Shown piece after piece: positions 32,920 to 41,537 of a DNA stretch of 64,000 nucleotides. Numbering within the stretch: position 1 is the first letter of the stretch; every line of letters begins with the position of its first letter. Made by a program: the position numbers and the translations under genes. Under the pieces are notes generated by a model. The model had not been told where the DNA came from and did not search any database. It worked only from the letters and a program-made list of their open reading frames with translations. The DNA is from Streptomyces sp. NRRL S-646. Lineage in GTDB: Bacteria; Actinomycetota; Actinomycetes; Streptomycetales; Streptomycetaceae. Location of the stretch: contig NZ_JODC01000008.1 of the NCBI RefSeq assembly GCF_000720765.1, positions 186,001 to 250,000 on the forward strand, given 5' to 3'.

Positions 32920-33282
32920 ATGCTTGAGATCAAGGCCGTCGAGAAGCCCGACGAGCGGCGCGATTTCCCGCGCGGACACCTCGAAGCCGTACACATGACC
33001 GGACTCGACTTCGCGGTGGGGACCTTCGAACCGGGCTGGAAGTGGTCGGAGTCGGTGGCACCGATCGCCGGGACGGACACCTGCCAGGTCCATCACAACG
33101 GCTACTGCGTCCAGGGACGCATGCGGGTACGCATGGACGACGGCGCGGAGCAGGAGGTCGGACCGGGCGACGTGTTCGTGATATCGCCGGGGCACGACGC
33201 CTGGGTGGTCAGCGACGAGCCGTGCGTGGTGTACGACTTCGCGGGCCAGATGGCGAAGGACTACGCGAAGTCGAAGGGCTAG
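32920..33282 (+). CDS. Cupin-domain protein
   Basis: A 120-residue single-domain beta-barrel. The ATG at 32920 follows AAGGAAGGGAG. Cupin motif 1 (CQVHHNGYCVQGRMRVRM) keeps two His; motif 2 reads PGDVFVISPGHDAWVV with one His. A mononuclear metal site is therefore plausible. Possible roles are sugar isomerisation, stress response or ligand sensing; nothing in the neighbourhood decides. Confidence 0.85.
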   Translation: MLEIKAVEKPDERRDFPRGHLEAVHMTGLDFAVGTFEPGWKWSESVAPIAGTDTCQVHHNGYCVQGRMRVRMDDGAEQEVGPGDVFVISPGHDAWVVSDEPCVVYDFAGQMAKDYAKSKG

Positions 33283-33285
33283 CAG

Positions 33286-34641
33286 TCACACCGGCAGCAG
33301 GCGCGCGATGAGCGCGCCGAGCTGCCGGGCGTTGCGGCACTCGTGCATCTCCACCAACTCCGCGTACTCGGGTGCGGCGGAGTCGCCCGTGCCCCACTGG
33401 GCGTGCGGCTCGGCGTTCAACCAGTAGACCCGGCGGGCCCGTTCGGCCACCTGCCGCACCGCCGCCAGGTTCGGGTCGCTCATGTTCGTACGGGCGTCGC
33501 CCAGCACGAACACCGTCGTGCGCGGGCCCACCGCGTCGCCGTACCGCTCCGCGAACTCACCCAGTGCGACGCCGTAGTCGCTGCTGCCGTGCCAGCCCGT
33601 GAGCGTCGCCTCCGCCCGGATACGGGCGCCCAGCCCCTCCGGGTCGGCCGCACCGTGTTCGAGGAGCCGGGTCACCTCGTCGAGCCGGTTGACGAAGGCG
33701 AACACCCGCACCTTGCTGAACTGGTCGTGCAGCGCCTGCACCAGCAGCATCGTGAAGTCCGAGAACCCGGACACCGACCCCGACACATCGCACAGCAGCA
33801 CCAGTTCGGGCCGAACGGGGCGGCGCCTGCGCAGCACCGGCTTCATCGGCACCCCGCCCGTGGACAGGGAACCGCGCAGGGTGCGCCGCAGATCGATGCT
33901 GCCGCGGGCGGCGCGGCGCCGGCGGGCCGCGAGCCGGGTGGCGAGCTTACGGGCCAGCGGCTGAACCGTCCTGCGCAGCTCGGCGAGCTGGAGCTTCCCG
34001 GCGTACAGGAAGTCGACCCGGTCGGGCGTCGTGGCCACGGCACGCCGGGCGAGCTCGTCCCGGTCGCGCCGCTCGGCGATCCGGCGCCGCGCCTCCACCG
34101 CCACCTGCCTGCGGAACGTCTCGATGCGCCGCCGGATCTCCTCGTCGAGCAGCCGGTCGGCGAACCCGGAACTGCCGTTTCGCGCCTGGACGTTCTCGCG
34201 GACGCGGGCGAGGAGGGTCTGCGGGCGAAGCCGGTCGAGCGTCTGGTACGACGACCAGCCTTGCGATCCCGGGGATGCACCGTATCCGCCGAAGCCGTCG
34301 ACCGCCTCCGCCGCCAGCTGCCCCATCAGGACGACGTCGCCCGCGGCGAGGGCGGAAGCGAGCCGTTCCCGCAGATCCTCCCGGTCCGCGGGCTCCGTCT
34401 CCGGCGCGCCGACGCCCCGCGGGAAGTACAGGTCGAAGACCGGGTCGAACACCTGCCGCTGCACCGTGCCGTGCAGCAACGTCGCGGCCAGTCCCTCCCG
34501 CAGCAGCTCACGGTCAGCCAGGCCCAGCGCCGCCACCGCCTGCGCCGCGTCCACGGTCTCGCCGGTGCCGATCCGTATGCCGTGCGCGCGCAGCGCCCCG
34601 ACCAGAGAGGTGAGGCGCTCCGCCACTCCGGGGGCGGTCAC
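33286..34641 (-). CDS. VWA-domain protein, CoxE-like partner of MoxR
   Basis: A 451-residue protein. The C-terminal half is a von Willebrand A domain with a perfect MIDAS start DVSGSVSGFSDF near residue 290, then SDYGVALGEFAERYGD and FVLGDARTN. The N-terminal half is helical and Arg-rich, as in CoxE-type proteins. GTG 34641 overlaps the stop of the MoxR gene (GTGA). MoxR/VWA pairs act as chaperones that insert metals or assemble multisubunit enzymes; no carbon monoxide dehydrogenase genes are near, so the client is unknown. Confidence 0.9.
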   Translation of the reverse strand: MTAPGVAERLTSLVGALRAHGIRIGTGETVDAAQAVAALGLADRELLREGLAATLLHGTVQRQVFDPVFDLYFPRGVGAPETEPADREDLRERLASALAAGDVVLMGQLAAEAVDGFGGYGASPGSQGWSSYQTLDRLRPQTLLARVRENVQARNGSSGFADRLLDEEIRRRIETFRRQVAVEARRRIAERRDRDELARRAVATTPDRVDFLYAGKLQLAELRRTVQPLARKLATRLAARRRRAARGSIDLRRTLRGSLSTGGVPMKPVLRRRRPVRPELVLLCDVSGSVSGFSDFTMLLVQALHDQFSKVRVFAFVNRLDEVTRLLEHGAADPEGLGARIRAEATLTGWHGSSDYGVALGEFAERYGDAVGPRTTVFVLGDARTNMSDPNLAAVRQVAERARRVYWLNAEPHAQWGTGDSAAPEYAELVEMHECRNARQLGALIARLLPV

Positions 34642-35498
34642 ACGGCGTCCAGGTCGAGCTTGGCGGCCGCCTTGAGGACGTCCTCCTGATGCTTGAGCAG
34701 GACGCCCAGGCTGTCGCGCACGACGCCCTCGTCGAGGGTGTCGGCCCCCAGCGCGAGCAGCGTGCGCGCCCAGTCGATCGTCTCGGCGACCGAGGGCGCC
34801 TTGCGCAGATCCATCGCGCGCAGCGCACCGACCACCCGCACCACCGAGCCGGCCAGCGCCTCGTCCAGACCGGGCACCTTCAGCCGTACGATCCGACGCT
34901 CCAGCTCCTCCTCGGGGAAGTCGATGTGGAGGAACAGGCAGCGACGGCGCAGCGCCTCGGACAGCTCACGGCTCGCGTTCGAGGTCAGAACGACGAAGGG
35001 GCGGCGGGTCGCAGTGATCGTACCCAGCTCGGGGACCGTGACCTGGAAGTCGCTCAGCACCTCCAGGAGCAGGCCCTCCACCTCGACGTCCGCCTTGTCG
35101 GTCTCGTCGATCAGCAGCACCTTCGGGTCATCGCCGCGGATGGCCGTGAGCAGGGGACGGGTGAGCAGGTACTCCTCGCTGAAGATGTCCGTGCGGGTCT
35201 CGTCCCAGGTCTCGTCGCGGCCCGCGCTGATGCGCAGCAGCTGCTTGGCGTGGTTCCACTCGTACAGCGCCCGGGACTCGTCGACGCCCTCGTAGCACTG
35301 CAGCCGGACCAGCCGCGCGCCCGCCACCTCGGCCACGGCCTTGGCGAGCTCCGTCTTGCCGACCCCGGCGGGGCCCTCCACCAGCAGCGGCTTGCCCAGG
35401 CGGTCGGCGAGGAAGACGGTCGTGGCGACCGCGGGAGAGGCGAGATACCCGGTGGCGGCGAGACGTACGGAGACGTCGTCGACGGATGAGAACAGCAA
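34638..35498 (-). CDS. MoxR-family AAA+ ATPase
   Basis: A 286-residue AAA+ ATPase with Walker A GPAGVGKTELAK, Walker B VLLIDETDKAD, sensor 1 VVLTSNASREL and the arginine finger region SEALRRRCLFLHIDFP. I prefer the TTG at 35498 (MLFSSVDDVSVRLAATGYL), which has CTGGAGG at correct spacing and gives the usual family N-terminus; the frame is open to another TTG at 35546. It is coupled to the downstream VWA gene. Together they probably form a chaperone pair that remodels a client enzyme. Confidence 0.92.
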   Translation of the reverse strand: MLFSSVDDVSVRLAATGYLASPAVATTVFLADRLGKPLLVEGPAGVGKTELAKAVAEVAGARLVRLQCYEGVDESRALYEWNHAKQLLRISAGRDETWDETRTDIFSEEYLLTRPLLTAIRGDDPKVLLIDETDKADVEVEGLLLEVLSDFQVTVPELGTITATRRPFVVLTSNASRELSEALRRRCLFLHIDFPEEELERRIVRLKVPGLDEALAGSVVRVVGALRAMDLRKAPSVAETIDWARTLLALGADTLDEGVVRDSLGVLLKHQEDVLKAAAKLDLDAV

Positions 35499-35950
35499 CG
35501 GGGCCTCCAGCTCGGCAGGGATCGGACAGCTCGACACGGATCGCAACCACTATCTAAGCGCTTGTTCACCCACTCTGTCACGCGTCCGAAGGCGGCCGCC
35601 GAAGCAGCCGCCCCCTGGTGCGCAGATCGTTCTCATACGGCCAGAACCACCGCCCCGACCGCAGGAGCGCGCAGCACCCGCCGGGCCGTGACCAGGCTCG
35701 TCCCCAACTTCCCCTCCTCCTGGCCGACCACAGACACCTCCAGAACGCCGACTTCATCGTCCCGGTCGTCAACGCTCCCGCGAGGGCGGCGAGGACGCCG
35801 CCAAGGCACTCGGCAGGCTCAACACAGTCCGCACAACAGGTGACTTGGCGTCCATGAACCAACAGGTCGACAGCTGGGGCGGTCGGCGAAGGACGTGGCG
35901 CGGACCTGTCCGAAGGACAAGGGGCTGCTGATAGCAAGGGGCGCCGGTGG
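35499..35950. other. Gap without a recognised gene
   Basis: About 450 bp between the MoxR start and the decayed ArsR-type gene. The plus strand has coding-like text such as GGEDAAKALGRLNTVRTTGD (about 35781-35840) followed by stops, but no start, ribosome-binding site or known family. It may be debris from the same decay that destroyed the ArsR-type gene. The MoxR promoter should lie at 35500-35560. Confidence 0.35.
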
Positions 35951-36581
35951 TCAGGCCGCAGAGCGGCGTCGGCCCTCCAGCAGGGGCGGCCCCCAGCGGG
36001 TGGGTGTGTGCAGGACGGCGCTGCCCAGCCGGTGGGTGCTGACCAGGCCCGCGTCCCGCAGGACCGTCGTGTGGTAGCCGGCGGTGGCCGGGGACATGCC
36101 CGTACCGCGGGCCAGCTCCGTCGTCATACGGCCCCGGCGACATGGCCGAGGATCTCCGCCCGGGTCCGCCCCAGCAGCGCGACCAGCGACTGCGACGGTG
36201 TCCTGCTGCCCTCGGCCGCCGGGTCGGCCACGTCCAGCGCCGCCTGGTGTGTCATGGGATAGACGACGACCGGGGGCAGACGGGCGTCCTTGAGCACCGT
36301 CGGTTACCGCCGGCAGAAGAATGACGGGAGCACAGCACCCCCCGCCCCCGCAGGTGCACGTCCCGCTCCACGCGCAGCCCGCCGATCGTCAGCACCGGCG
36401 ACTGCCAGCGCAGTTCCGGGTGCAGTGCGCCCAGCAGACCGCCGGGGTCACCGTAGGCCGGCGGCCTGGCGTGGGCGGCGGGTTCGGTGTCGAACCGGGT
36501 GCGTACGTGGTGCCGGTACGGGGCCAGACCCTTCTGGAAGTAGGCCCGCAGATTGCCCGCCAGCCATGTCGGATACGCCAT
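35951..36581 (-). pseudogene. ArsR-type winged-helix regulator with DUF5937-like N-terminus, broken
   Basis: Three frames read one protein. From ATG 36581: MAYPTWLAGNLRAYFQKGLA and ALHPELRWQSPVLTIGG. Near 36300 the frame shifts, and the text continues as MTHQAALDVADPAAEG and LVALLGRTRAEILGHVAG. Near 36128 it shifts again to MTTELARGTGMSPATAGYHT and VLRDAGLVSTHRLGSAVLHT, the winged helix, ending at 35951. The family normally has about 150 more N-terminal residues, so the front is also missing. This is a non-functional remnant of a regulator, not a sequencing slip at one site. Confidence 0.65.
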
Positions 36582-36635
36582 GTGAGGTCAGCGAGGAGGA
36601 AGTCCGTTGTCAGTGGCGCCTTGTACGTTGCGGGC

Positions 36636-37232
36636 ATGGGGATCTATCTGGTCAGTGTCGATGCGCAGGAGTGGTTCGACGCCGACGAGGAGGAGGGCGG
36701 CCGAGGAGCCGTCGCCTCCGCGCTCGACGAAGAGTTGAGACGGCGCGGCCTGCCGCCGTACACCTCGGTGCCCGAGGAGTCGGAGTTCGTACGCGGCTCG
36801 GGGATGTCGTTCGAGGAGAAGCTGGTGCCTCCGATGGACGGCTTCAGCGCGCTGTGCCGCTCGCATCTGTCACGGGCGGAAGAGGAGGTGCTCTGCGGCT
36901 GGACACTGCTGGTGCCGCTGTCCCTCGACGAGGAGATCTGGCTGCCCGTCAACTCCGCCTACACGGACGAGACGATGGTCGCCGGCGCTCCCCAGGTGCT
37001 CCGCCTCGCCGAGCGACTGGCGAAGGCCGTCGAACTGCCGGTGGACGAGATACCGGCGACCAGCGACAACCTGGATCTGACCATGTGGTTCCTGGACGGA
37101 CCGGCGAAGGACCTGGCCGCCGCCCGGCCCGGACCGTGGAGTGAGGACCTGGACGCCGCGTTCTATGTGGCGGTGTATCTGCGGGCCGCCCAGCACTCGC
37201 TGCGCCGCGGCTGCCCGATCGCGTACTGCTGA
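36636..37232 (+). CDS. Hypothetical 198-residue cytoplasmic protein
   Basis: No named family recognised. The sequence is acidic (DADEEEGG, SLDEEIWLPV) with DLDAAFYVAVYLRAAQHSLRRG near the C-terminus and no signal or membrane segment. LLVPLSLDEEIWLPVNSAY followed by helical text suggests an alpha/beta fold. The ATG at 36636 is preceded by a weak site. It reads like a conserved Streptomyces orphan; nothing nearby suggests a role. Confidence 0.7.
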   Translation: MGIYLVSVDAQEWFDADEEEGGRGAVASALDEELRRRGLPPYTSVPEESEFVRGSGMSFEEKLVPPMDGFSALCRSHLSRAEEEVLCGWTLLVPLSLDEEIWLPVNSAYTDETMVAGAPQVLRLAERLAKAVELPVDEIPATSDNLDLTMWFLDGPAKDLAAARPGPWSEDLDAAFYVAVYLRAAQHSLRRGCPIAYC

Positions 37233-37411
37233 CAGGTACGTCCCTGACAGGTACGTCCTGACGGGACGCCACGGTCCGTGACGTCGGTGACCGTGCCGGT
37301 GCGGTGGGGAGGGGCCCCGGGGGCGGGCACACATCGGTACACCTGGCGCACCGGACAACAACGGGGGACTCCACCGGTGGTGGAGCCGGAGCGCACCCGA
37401 CAGTGAAGAGA

Positions 37412-37444
37412 ATCCCGGGAGGGCGTTGAACGCCCTCCCGGGAT
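37412..37444. terminator. 15-bp hairpin terminator after the MFS gene
   Basis: Perfect 15-bp arms (37412-37426 and 37430-37444) with a three-base loop, 15 bp past the minus-strand stop of the transporter gene at 37459. Stem strength and position make a terminator very likely, possibly serving the plus-strand hypothetical gene as well. Confidence 0.75.
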
Positions 37445-37458
37445 CTCGTTGTGTCGGG

Positions 37459-38952
37459 TCATACGGGGTCGTAGGAGGGTTCCAGGTCTTGTTCGGCTTC
37501 TGGCGTGGCGGCGGGATCGCCGCGGGTGTTGGAGGCGCGCAGCGCGATGGCTCCGGCTGCCACGAGGCAGAGGGCGCTGACGAGCAGGGCCCGCTGGAAT
37601 CCGGCGGTGAGTGCCTCCGGGGGCGGGGTGTGGGCGGCGAGCAGGTGGCTGGTGCGGCTGGTCGCGATCCCGCTGAACACCGCCAGGCCGAGCGCTGACC
37701 CGAGCTGGAAAGAGGTGGTGATCAGGGCTGCGGCCAATCCGGCCCGATCCTCCGGCACGCCCGCGTTCGCGGCCGTCTGCACGCCGGCGTACAGCAGCCC
37801 GAGCCCGGCTCCCATGACCACCAGCGGGGTGAGCAGGTTGCCGAGATAGGTGCCATCCACCGGAATGCGGGACAGCCACAGGATGCCACCGGCGGCGAGC
37901 AGCGCACCGGAGACGATGATCGGACGGGTACCGGTCCGGACGAACATCTTCGTCGCCACCGTCGACCCGAACCCGATGCCGACGCTCACCGGCACATACG
38001 AGAGCCCGGACTGCAGCTGGGAGTAGCCCAGGACGTTCTGCATGTACAGAGTGACGAAGAAGAACATCGAGTAGAACCCGGCCCAGGCGATCACCTGCGT
38101 GGCATCGGCCGCGGCCAGGCCCTTGATCCGGAAGATCGACAGCGGGACCAGCGGATGGGCGCGCCGCTGCTCATTGACCACGAACGCGGCCATCAGCACC
38201 GCCGATGCGGCCAGCCCGCCGACGGTGCGGCCCGCGCCCCAGCCCTCGTCCGGCGCCTTCACCAACGTGAAGATCAGCAGCAGCATGCCGGCGGTGACCA
38301 GCACCGCGCCGACCACGTCGAAACCGCCCGGCACGGACCGGCCGTGGTCGGCCTTCAGGATCCTGAACGTCCCGAACAGCACCAGCGCGCACAGCGGGAG
38401 GTTCACGAAGAACACCCACCGCCAGCCGAATTCCTGGGTGAGCAGCCCACCGAAGAGCAGGCCGACCGCCGAGGCCATCCCGCTGATCCCGGCCCACGCG
38501 CCCAGCGCCTTGTGCCGGTCCGAATCCTGGAAGGTGGTGGTCAGGATGGACAGCGCCGCCGGGGACATCATCGCGGCCCCGAAGCCCTGGGCGAGGCGGG
38601 AGCCGACCAGCAACCCCTGGTTCTCGGCCAACCCGCAGGCCAGCGAGGAGGCCGCGAACAGCGCGGTCCCGGCGATCAGCAGCCGCCTCCGCCCCAGCAG
38701 GTCCCCGGCCCGACCGCCCAGCAGCAGGAACCCGCCATAAGTGATCAGATAGCCGCTGACCACCCACTGCAGGTTCTGCACCGAGAAGCCCAGATGCGTA
38801 CGGATGGTCGGCAGCGCGACGTTCACGATCGCGCCGTCCATGACGTCCAGGAACGTCACCGCGCACAGCAGCGCCAGCGTGACCTTGCCGCGCCCGGTGG
38901 CCAGGAACGACCCCCGCGGCGGTGCCGTCGATGCGGTCATGGCGTCGCTCAC
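37459..38952 (-). CDS. MFS exporter, DHA2 type (14 transmembrane segments)
   Basis: A 497-residue drug:H+ antiporter-like transporter. The N-terminus has motif D1 (FLDVMDGAIVNVALPTI) and motif A (GGRAGDLLGRRRLLIAG); motif C appears as GISGMASAVGLLFGGLLT. About 14 helices follow to residue ~480. The GTG at 38952 overlaps the stop of the YCII gene (GTGA), though ATG 38940 is also possible. Together with the YCII gene and the divergent ECF sigma factor it forms a likely stress-responsive export unit. The substrate is unknown. Confidence 0.9.
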   Translation of the reverse strand: MSDAMTASTAPPRGSFLATGRGKVTLALLCAVTFLDVMDGAIVNVALPTIRTHLGFSVQNLQWVVSGYLITYGGFLLLGGRAGDLLGRRRLLIAGTALFAASSLACGLAENQGLLVGSRLAQGFGAAMMSPAALSILTTTFQDSDRHKALGAWAGISGMASAVGLLFGGLLTQEFGWRWVFFVNLPLCALVLFGTFRILKADHGRSVPGGFDVVGAVLVTAGMLLLIFTLVKAPDEGWGAGRTVGGLAASAVLMAAFVVNEQRRAHPLVPLSIFRIKGLAAADATQVIAWAGFYSMFFFVTLYMQNVLGYSQLQSGLSYVPVSVGIGFGSTVATKMFVRTGTRPIIVSGALLAAGGILWLSRIPVDGTYLGNLLTPLVVMGAGLGLLYAGVQTAANAGVPEDRAGLAAALITTSFQLGSALGLAVFSGIATSRTSHLLAAHTPPPEALTAGFQRALLVSALCLVAAGAIALRASNTRGDPAATPEAEQDLEPSYDPV

Positions 38953-39248
38953 GACCCCGCGACTTCCATCACGGGGCCGACCTCGACCCCGCCGCCCACC
39001 CGCAGCACCGGGCAGTCCTTGGCCAGCGCCAGCGCGCAGCCCAGGTCCTCGGCGGACACCACCGAGTAGGCGACCATCCGGGAATCGCTCCCGCCGACCT
39101 CGCCGAGCGAGGCGTAACCGGTCACTGCGTTGCCCACGTCCACCAGGGCCGAGCCCAGCCCGCCGAACCAGGCCTGCCACTCGGCCGTCGTGCCGGCGTG
39201 GGGCTTGTAGTCGGAGGGCACACGGAAGGAGAAAACGTACTTGGCCAT
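38949..39248 (-). CDS. YCII-related (DGPF-type) small protein
   Basis: A 99-residue ferredoxin-like-fold protein (MAKYVFSFRVPSDYKPHAG, EWQAWFGGLGSALVDVG, VVSAEDLGCALALAKDCPVLRVGGGVEVGPVMEV). YCII/DGPF proteins are often encoded next to ECF sigma factors of the SigG or ECF42 kind, as here with the divergent sigma gene at 39428. The biochemical role is not established. It is translationally coupled to the exporter. Confidence 0.85.
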   Translation of the reverse strand: MAKYVFSFRVPSDYKPHAGTTAEWQAWFGGLGSALVDVGNAVTGYASLGEVGGSDSRMVAYSVVSAEDLGCALALAKDCPVLRVGGGVEVGPVMEVAGS

Positions 39249-39427
39249 GTCTGTGGTCCTGTTCTGGGTCCGGGGCGCGCCCCGGACCGGGACCGCCTCC
39301 AACCGGGTAGACGCCGCCGCCCGCCGGAAATTGGTCGGCGCAGCGCCGCCCAATTCGCCGGACCGACGGCGTCTTCATCTCTGAGCGAGCCGAACGCACC
39401 CGACGGAGAGAAAAAGAGCGAGGATGC

Positions 39428-40486
39428 ATGCCGATGGAGATGGACACGACGGACCTGATCGCTCGGGCCCGGGCCGGCGACCACCAGGCGTTCCGCGACC
39501 TGGTACAGGGCCACTCCCACGAGTTGCAGGTGCACTGCTACCGCATCCTGGGATCCCTGCAGGATGCCGAGGACGCGCTCCAGGAGACCCTCGTGTCCGC
39601 CTGGCGTAATCTCGGCGAGTTCGGCGAGCGGTCCTCGCTCCGGACCTGGCTCTACAAGATCGCGACCAATCGGTGCCTGAGCATGTTGCGCGCCGACAGC
39701 CGCCGCCCCCGCAGCGCCGCCCCGCTGCCCGAGACCGACCTGCCCGAACCCACCGGCGCCGGCGACGCCCCGGCCTGGCTGGAGCCCTACCCCGACGTCC
39801 TGCTCGACCACCTCGTCGACCGGCGCCCCGGACCGGAGGCCCGCTACGAGACCACCGAGGCCATCTCCCTGGCCTTCATCACCGCCCTGCAACTGCTGCC
39901 ACCACGCCAACGCGCCGCCCTCGTCCTCCGCGACGTCCTGGGCTACCACGCCGCCGAAGTCGCCCAGATGCTCGGCACCACCCAGGAAGCCGTGAGCAGC
40001 GCCCTGAAACGCGCCCGCGCCACCGTCGACAACCACCTCGCCGACCCCAGCGGCAGCGGCAACGGCGGCACCGGCAGCCGCAGGCCTGCACCCCAACCCG
40101 ACACCGCCGCCGAACAGCGGCTCGTCGCCCGGTTCACCGACGCCCTGGAACGCGCCGACCTGGACGCCCTGATCGAACTGCTCGTCACCGACGTCAGACT
40201 CTCCATGCCTCCGGCCATGCTGGAATACCGCGGCATCGAAACCGCGCAGCGCGTCCTGGCCGCCGTCACCTTCCGCCCCGGCCGCTCCTACCGCGCGGTG
40301 CCCACCCGCGCCAACGGCCAGCCGGCCTTCGGCTTGTACCTGGCAGACCCCCACGCCGGTGTCTACCGCGCCTACTGCCTCCTGGTCATCACCACCGCCG
40401 CCGACCACATCACAGCCATTACCAGCTTCAGCACCGACGTCATGACGCGCTTCGGACTGCCCCGAACCCTCCCCGAAACGGATTGA
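39428..40486 (+). CDS. ECF sigma factor, SigG-like with SnoaL-type C-terminal domain
   Basis: A 352-residue RNA polymerase sigma factor. Region 2 (about 15-85) reads FRDLVQGHSHELQVHCYRIL and DAEDALQETLVSAWRNLGEF; region 4 (about 150-205) has LPPRQRAALVLRDVLGYHAAEVAQMLGTT and AVSSALKRAR. The last ~130 residues are a SnoaL/NTF2-like extension (FTDALERADLDALIELLVTD), which in such sigma factors modulates activity in place of an anti-sigma factor. The ATG at 39428 has GAGG a few bases upstream; 39434 is an alternative. It probably activates its own gene and the divergent YCII/exporter pair. Confidence 0.9.
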   Translation: MPMEMDTTDLIARARAGDHQAFRDLVQGHSHELQVHCYRILGSLQDAEDALQETLVSAWRNLGEFGERSSLRTWLYKIATNRCLSMLRADSRRPRSAAPLPETDLPEPTGAGDAPAWLEPYPDVLLDHLVDRRPGPEARYETTEAISLAFITALQLLPPRQRAALVLRDVLGYHAAEVAQMLGTTQEAVSSALKRARATVDNHLADPSGSGNGGTGSRRPAPQPDTAAEQRLVARFTDALERADLDALIELLVTDVRLSMPPAMLEYRGIETAQRVLAAVTFRPGRSYRAVPTRANGQPAFGLYLADPHAGVYRAYCLLVITTAADHITAITSFSTDVMTRFGLPRTLPETD

Positions 40487-40835
40487 CAGACTTCTGGCGC
40501 CACCCTGTTGTCCCACACCTGAAGGCGGAGCCCGGATGCCTGCCGCACGCTGATTCACCGAAGTTCCGGCGCGGGACGCCGTGGCGTCGCTGTCCCACCG
40601 GCGCGCCACGAACACGTTCAGCGCCAGACCTTCAGCAGCCGCAGGGCGGCGCAGGCCGCCGTCGGTCGCGTCCGCCTCCACCGACCGACGCAGCATGGCA
40701 GTCGTCCTGTCGCGGTCGGAGCTCCGCTCGTCAGCGGAGTCCCAAGACGAGCGGCGGGCTCCGTGTTGAACGCGAGCGCGCAGGGACGGCGACGGACCGC
40801 CGACTGACCCACCGCACCCGCCGACATTGCGGAGG
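40487..40835. other. Gap without a recognised gene
   Basis: 349 bp between the sigma factor stop and the convergent lutC stop. Short frames on both strands (for example minus-strand GLALNVFVARRWDSDAT near 40610) have no start with a ribosome-binding site and no family I know. No long hairpin was found, only short GC-rich inverted repeats. It may hold the two terminators. Confidence 0.35.
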
Positions 40836-41537
40836 CTACGGGTTGACGTCGGCGCTCGCCCGACCGCTGACCAGCACCACCTCCAGAGTGCGCGGACCGT
40901 GCACCCCCTCGACCCGGTCCAGCTCGATGTCGCTGGTCGCCGACGGACCGGAGATCCACGTCAACGGGCGGGCCGGGTCCAGGCGTTCGAGGGCCTGGGG
41001 CACGGACGAGACGACCTGCTCCGGGACCCGTACGACACAGATGTGGTGGTCGGGGACGAGGGTGATGCGGCGGCGGCCCTGGTCCGGGCTGCCGTCCAGG
41101 ACGATGGTGCCGGTTTCGGCGATGGCGACCGCGCACCCGGTGACCACGCTCTCGACCTTGTCCAGCTCGTGCGGGGTGCTCACGGCGCGGTCGTGAACGC
41201 GGGTGGGATCGGCGGCCGACATCCACTCCGGCGGGAGTCCCGGGGGCACGAGCACATACTGGGGTCCGCGCTCGGCGAGCAGCCGCATGATGAGGTACGG
41301 CAACTCCTCCGGATCCGTACGGTGCACAATCGCCCGGTAGTCCGCCAGGTTCTCGGCCAGCAGATCCACCGTCTGTTCGACGCTCCGCGCCCCGTGCTCC
41401 CGCAGATAGTCGCGCGAGACAGCCTGCTCGTACTGGGGGTCCCTCCCAGGCCCTTCAGGCACTGGGGGAGTGTCGTCCTGTGTTACGTCCGCCAGTGCCC
41501 GCCGCACCCGGCCCAGGATCCGTTCCCTGCTGCTCAC
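40836..41537 (-). CDS. lutC: L-lactate utilisation protein LutC (LUD domain)
   Basis: A 233-residue LUD-domain protein (MSSRERILGRVRRALADV, TGCAVAIAETGTIVLDGSPDQGRR, LVPDHHICVVRVPEQVV). It is the third subunit of the LutABC complex, which oxidises L-lactate to pyruvate in the cytoplasm. GTG 41537 overlaps the lutB stop (GTGA). It is the last gene of the lutABC unit and of the rhamnose-to-lactate gene series on this strand. Confidence 0.93.
   Translation of the reverse strand: MSSRERILGRVRRALADVTQDDTPPVPEGPGRDPQYEQAVSRDYLREHGARSVEQTVDLLAENLADYRAIVHRTDPEELPYLIMRLLAERGPQYVLVPPGLPPEWMSAADPTRVHDRAVSTPHELDKVESVVTGCAVAIAETGTIVLDGSPDQGRRRITLVPDHHICVVRVPEQVVSSVPQALERLDPARPLTWISGPSATSDIELDRVEGVHGPRTLEVVLVSGRASADVNP

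Noticed and set aside
33286..35498. MoxR/VWA pair as a phage-defence system
   Set aside because: Such pairs occur in some defence islands, but no defence effector is adjacent and the CoxE/MoxR chaperone reading is simpler.
37459..39447. N-terminal extension of the exporter to 39447
   Set aside because: The extra ~165 residues overlap the YCII gene in another frame and lack similarity; the GTGA overlap marks the real start.
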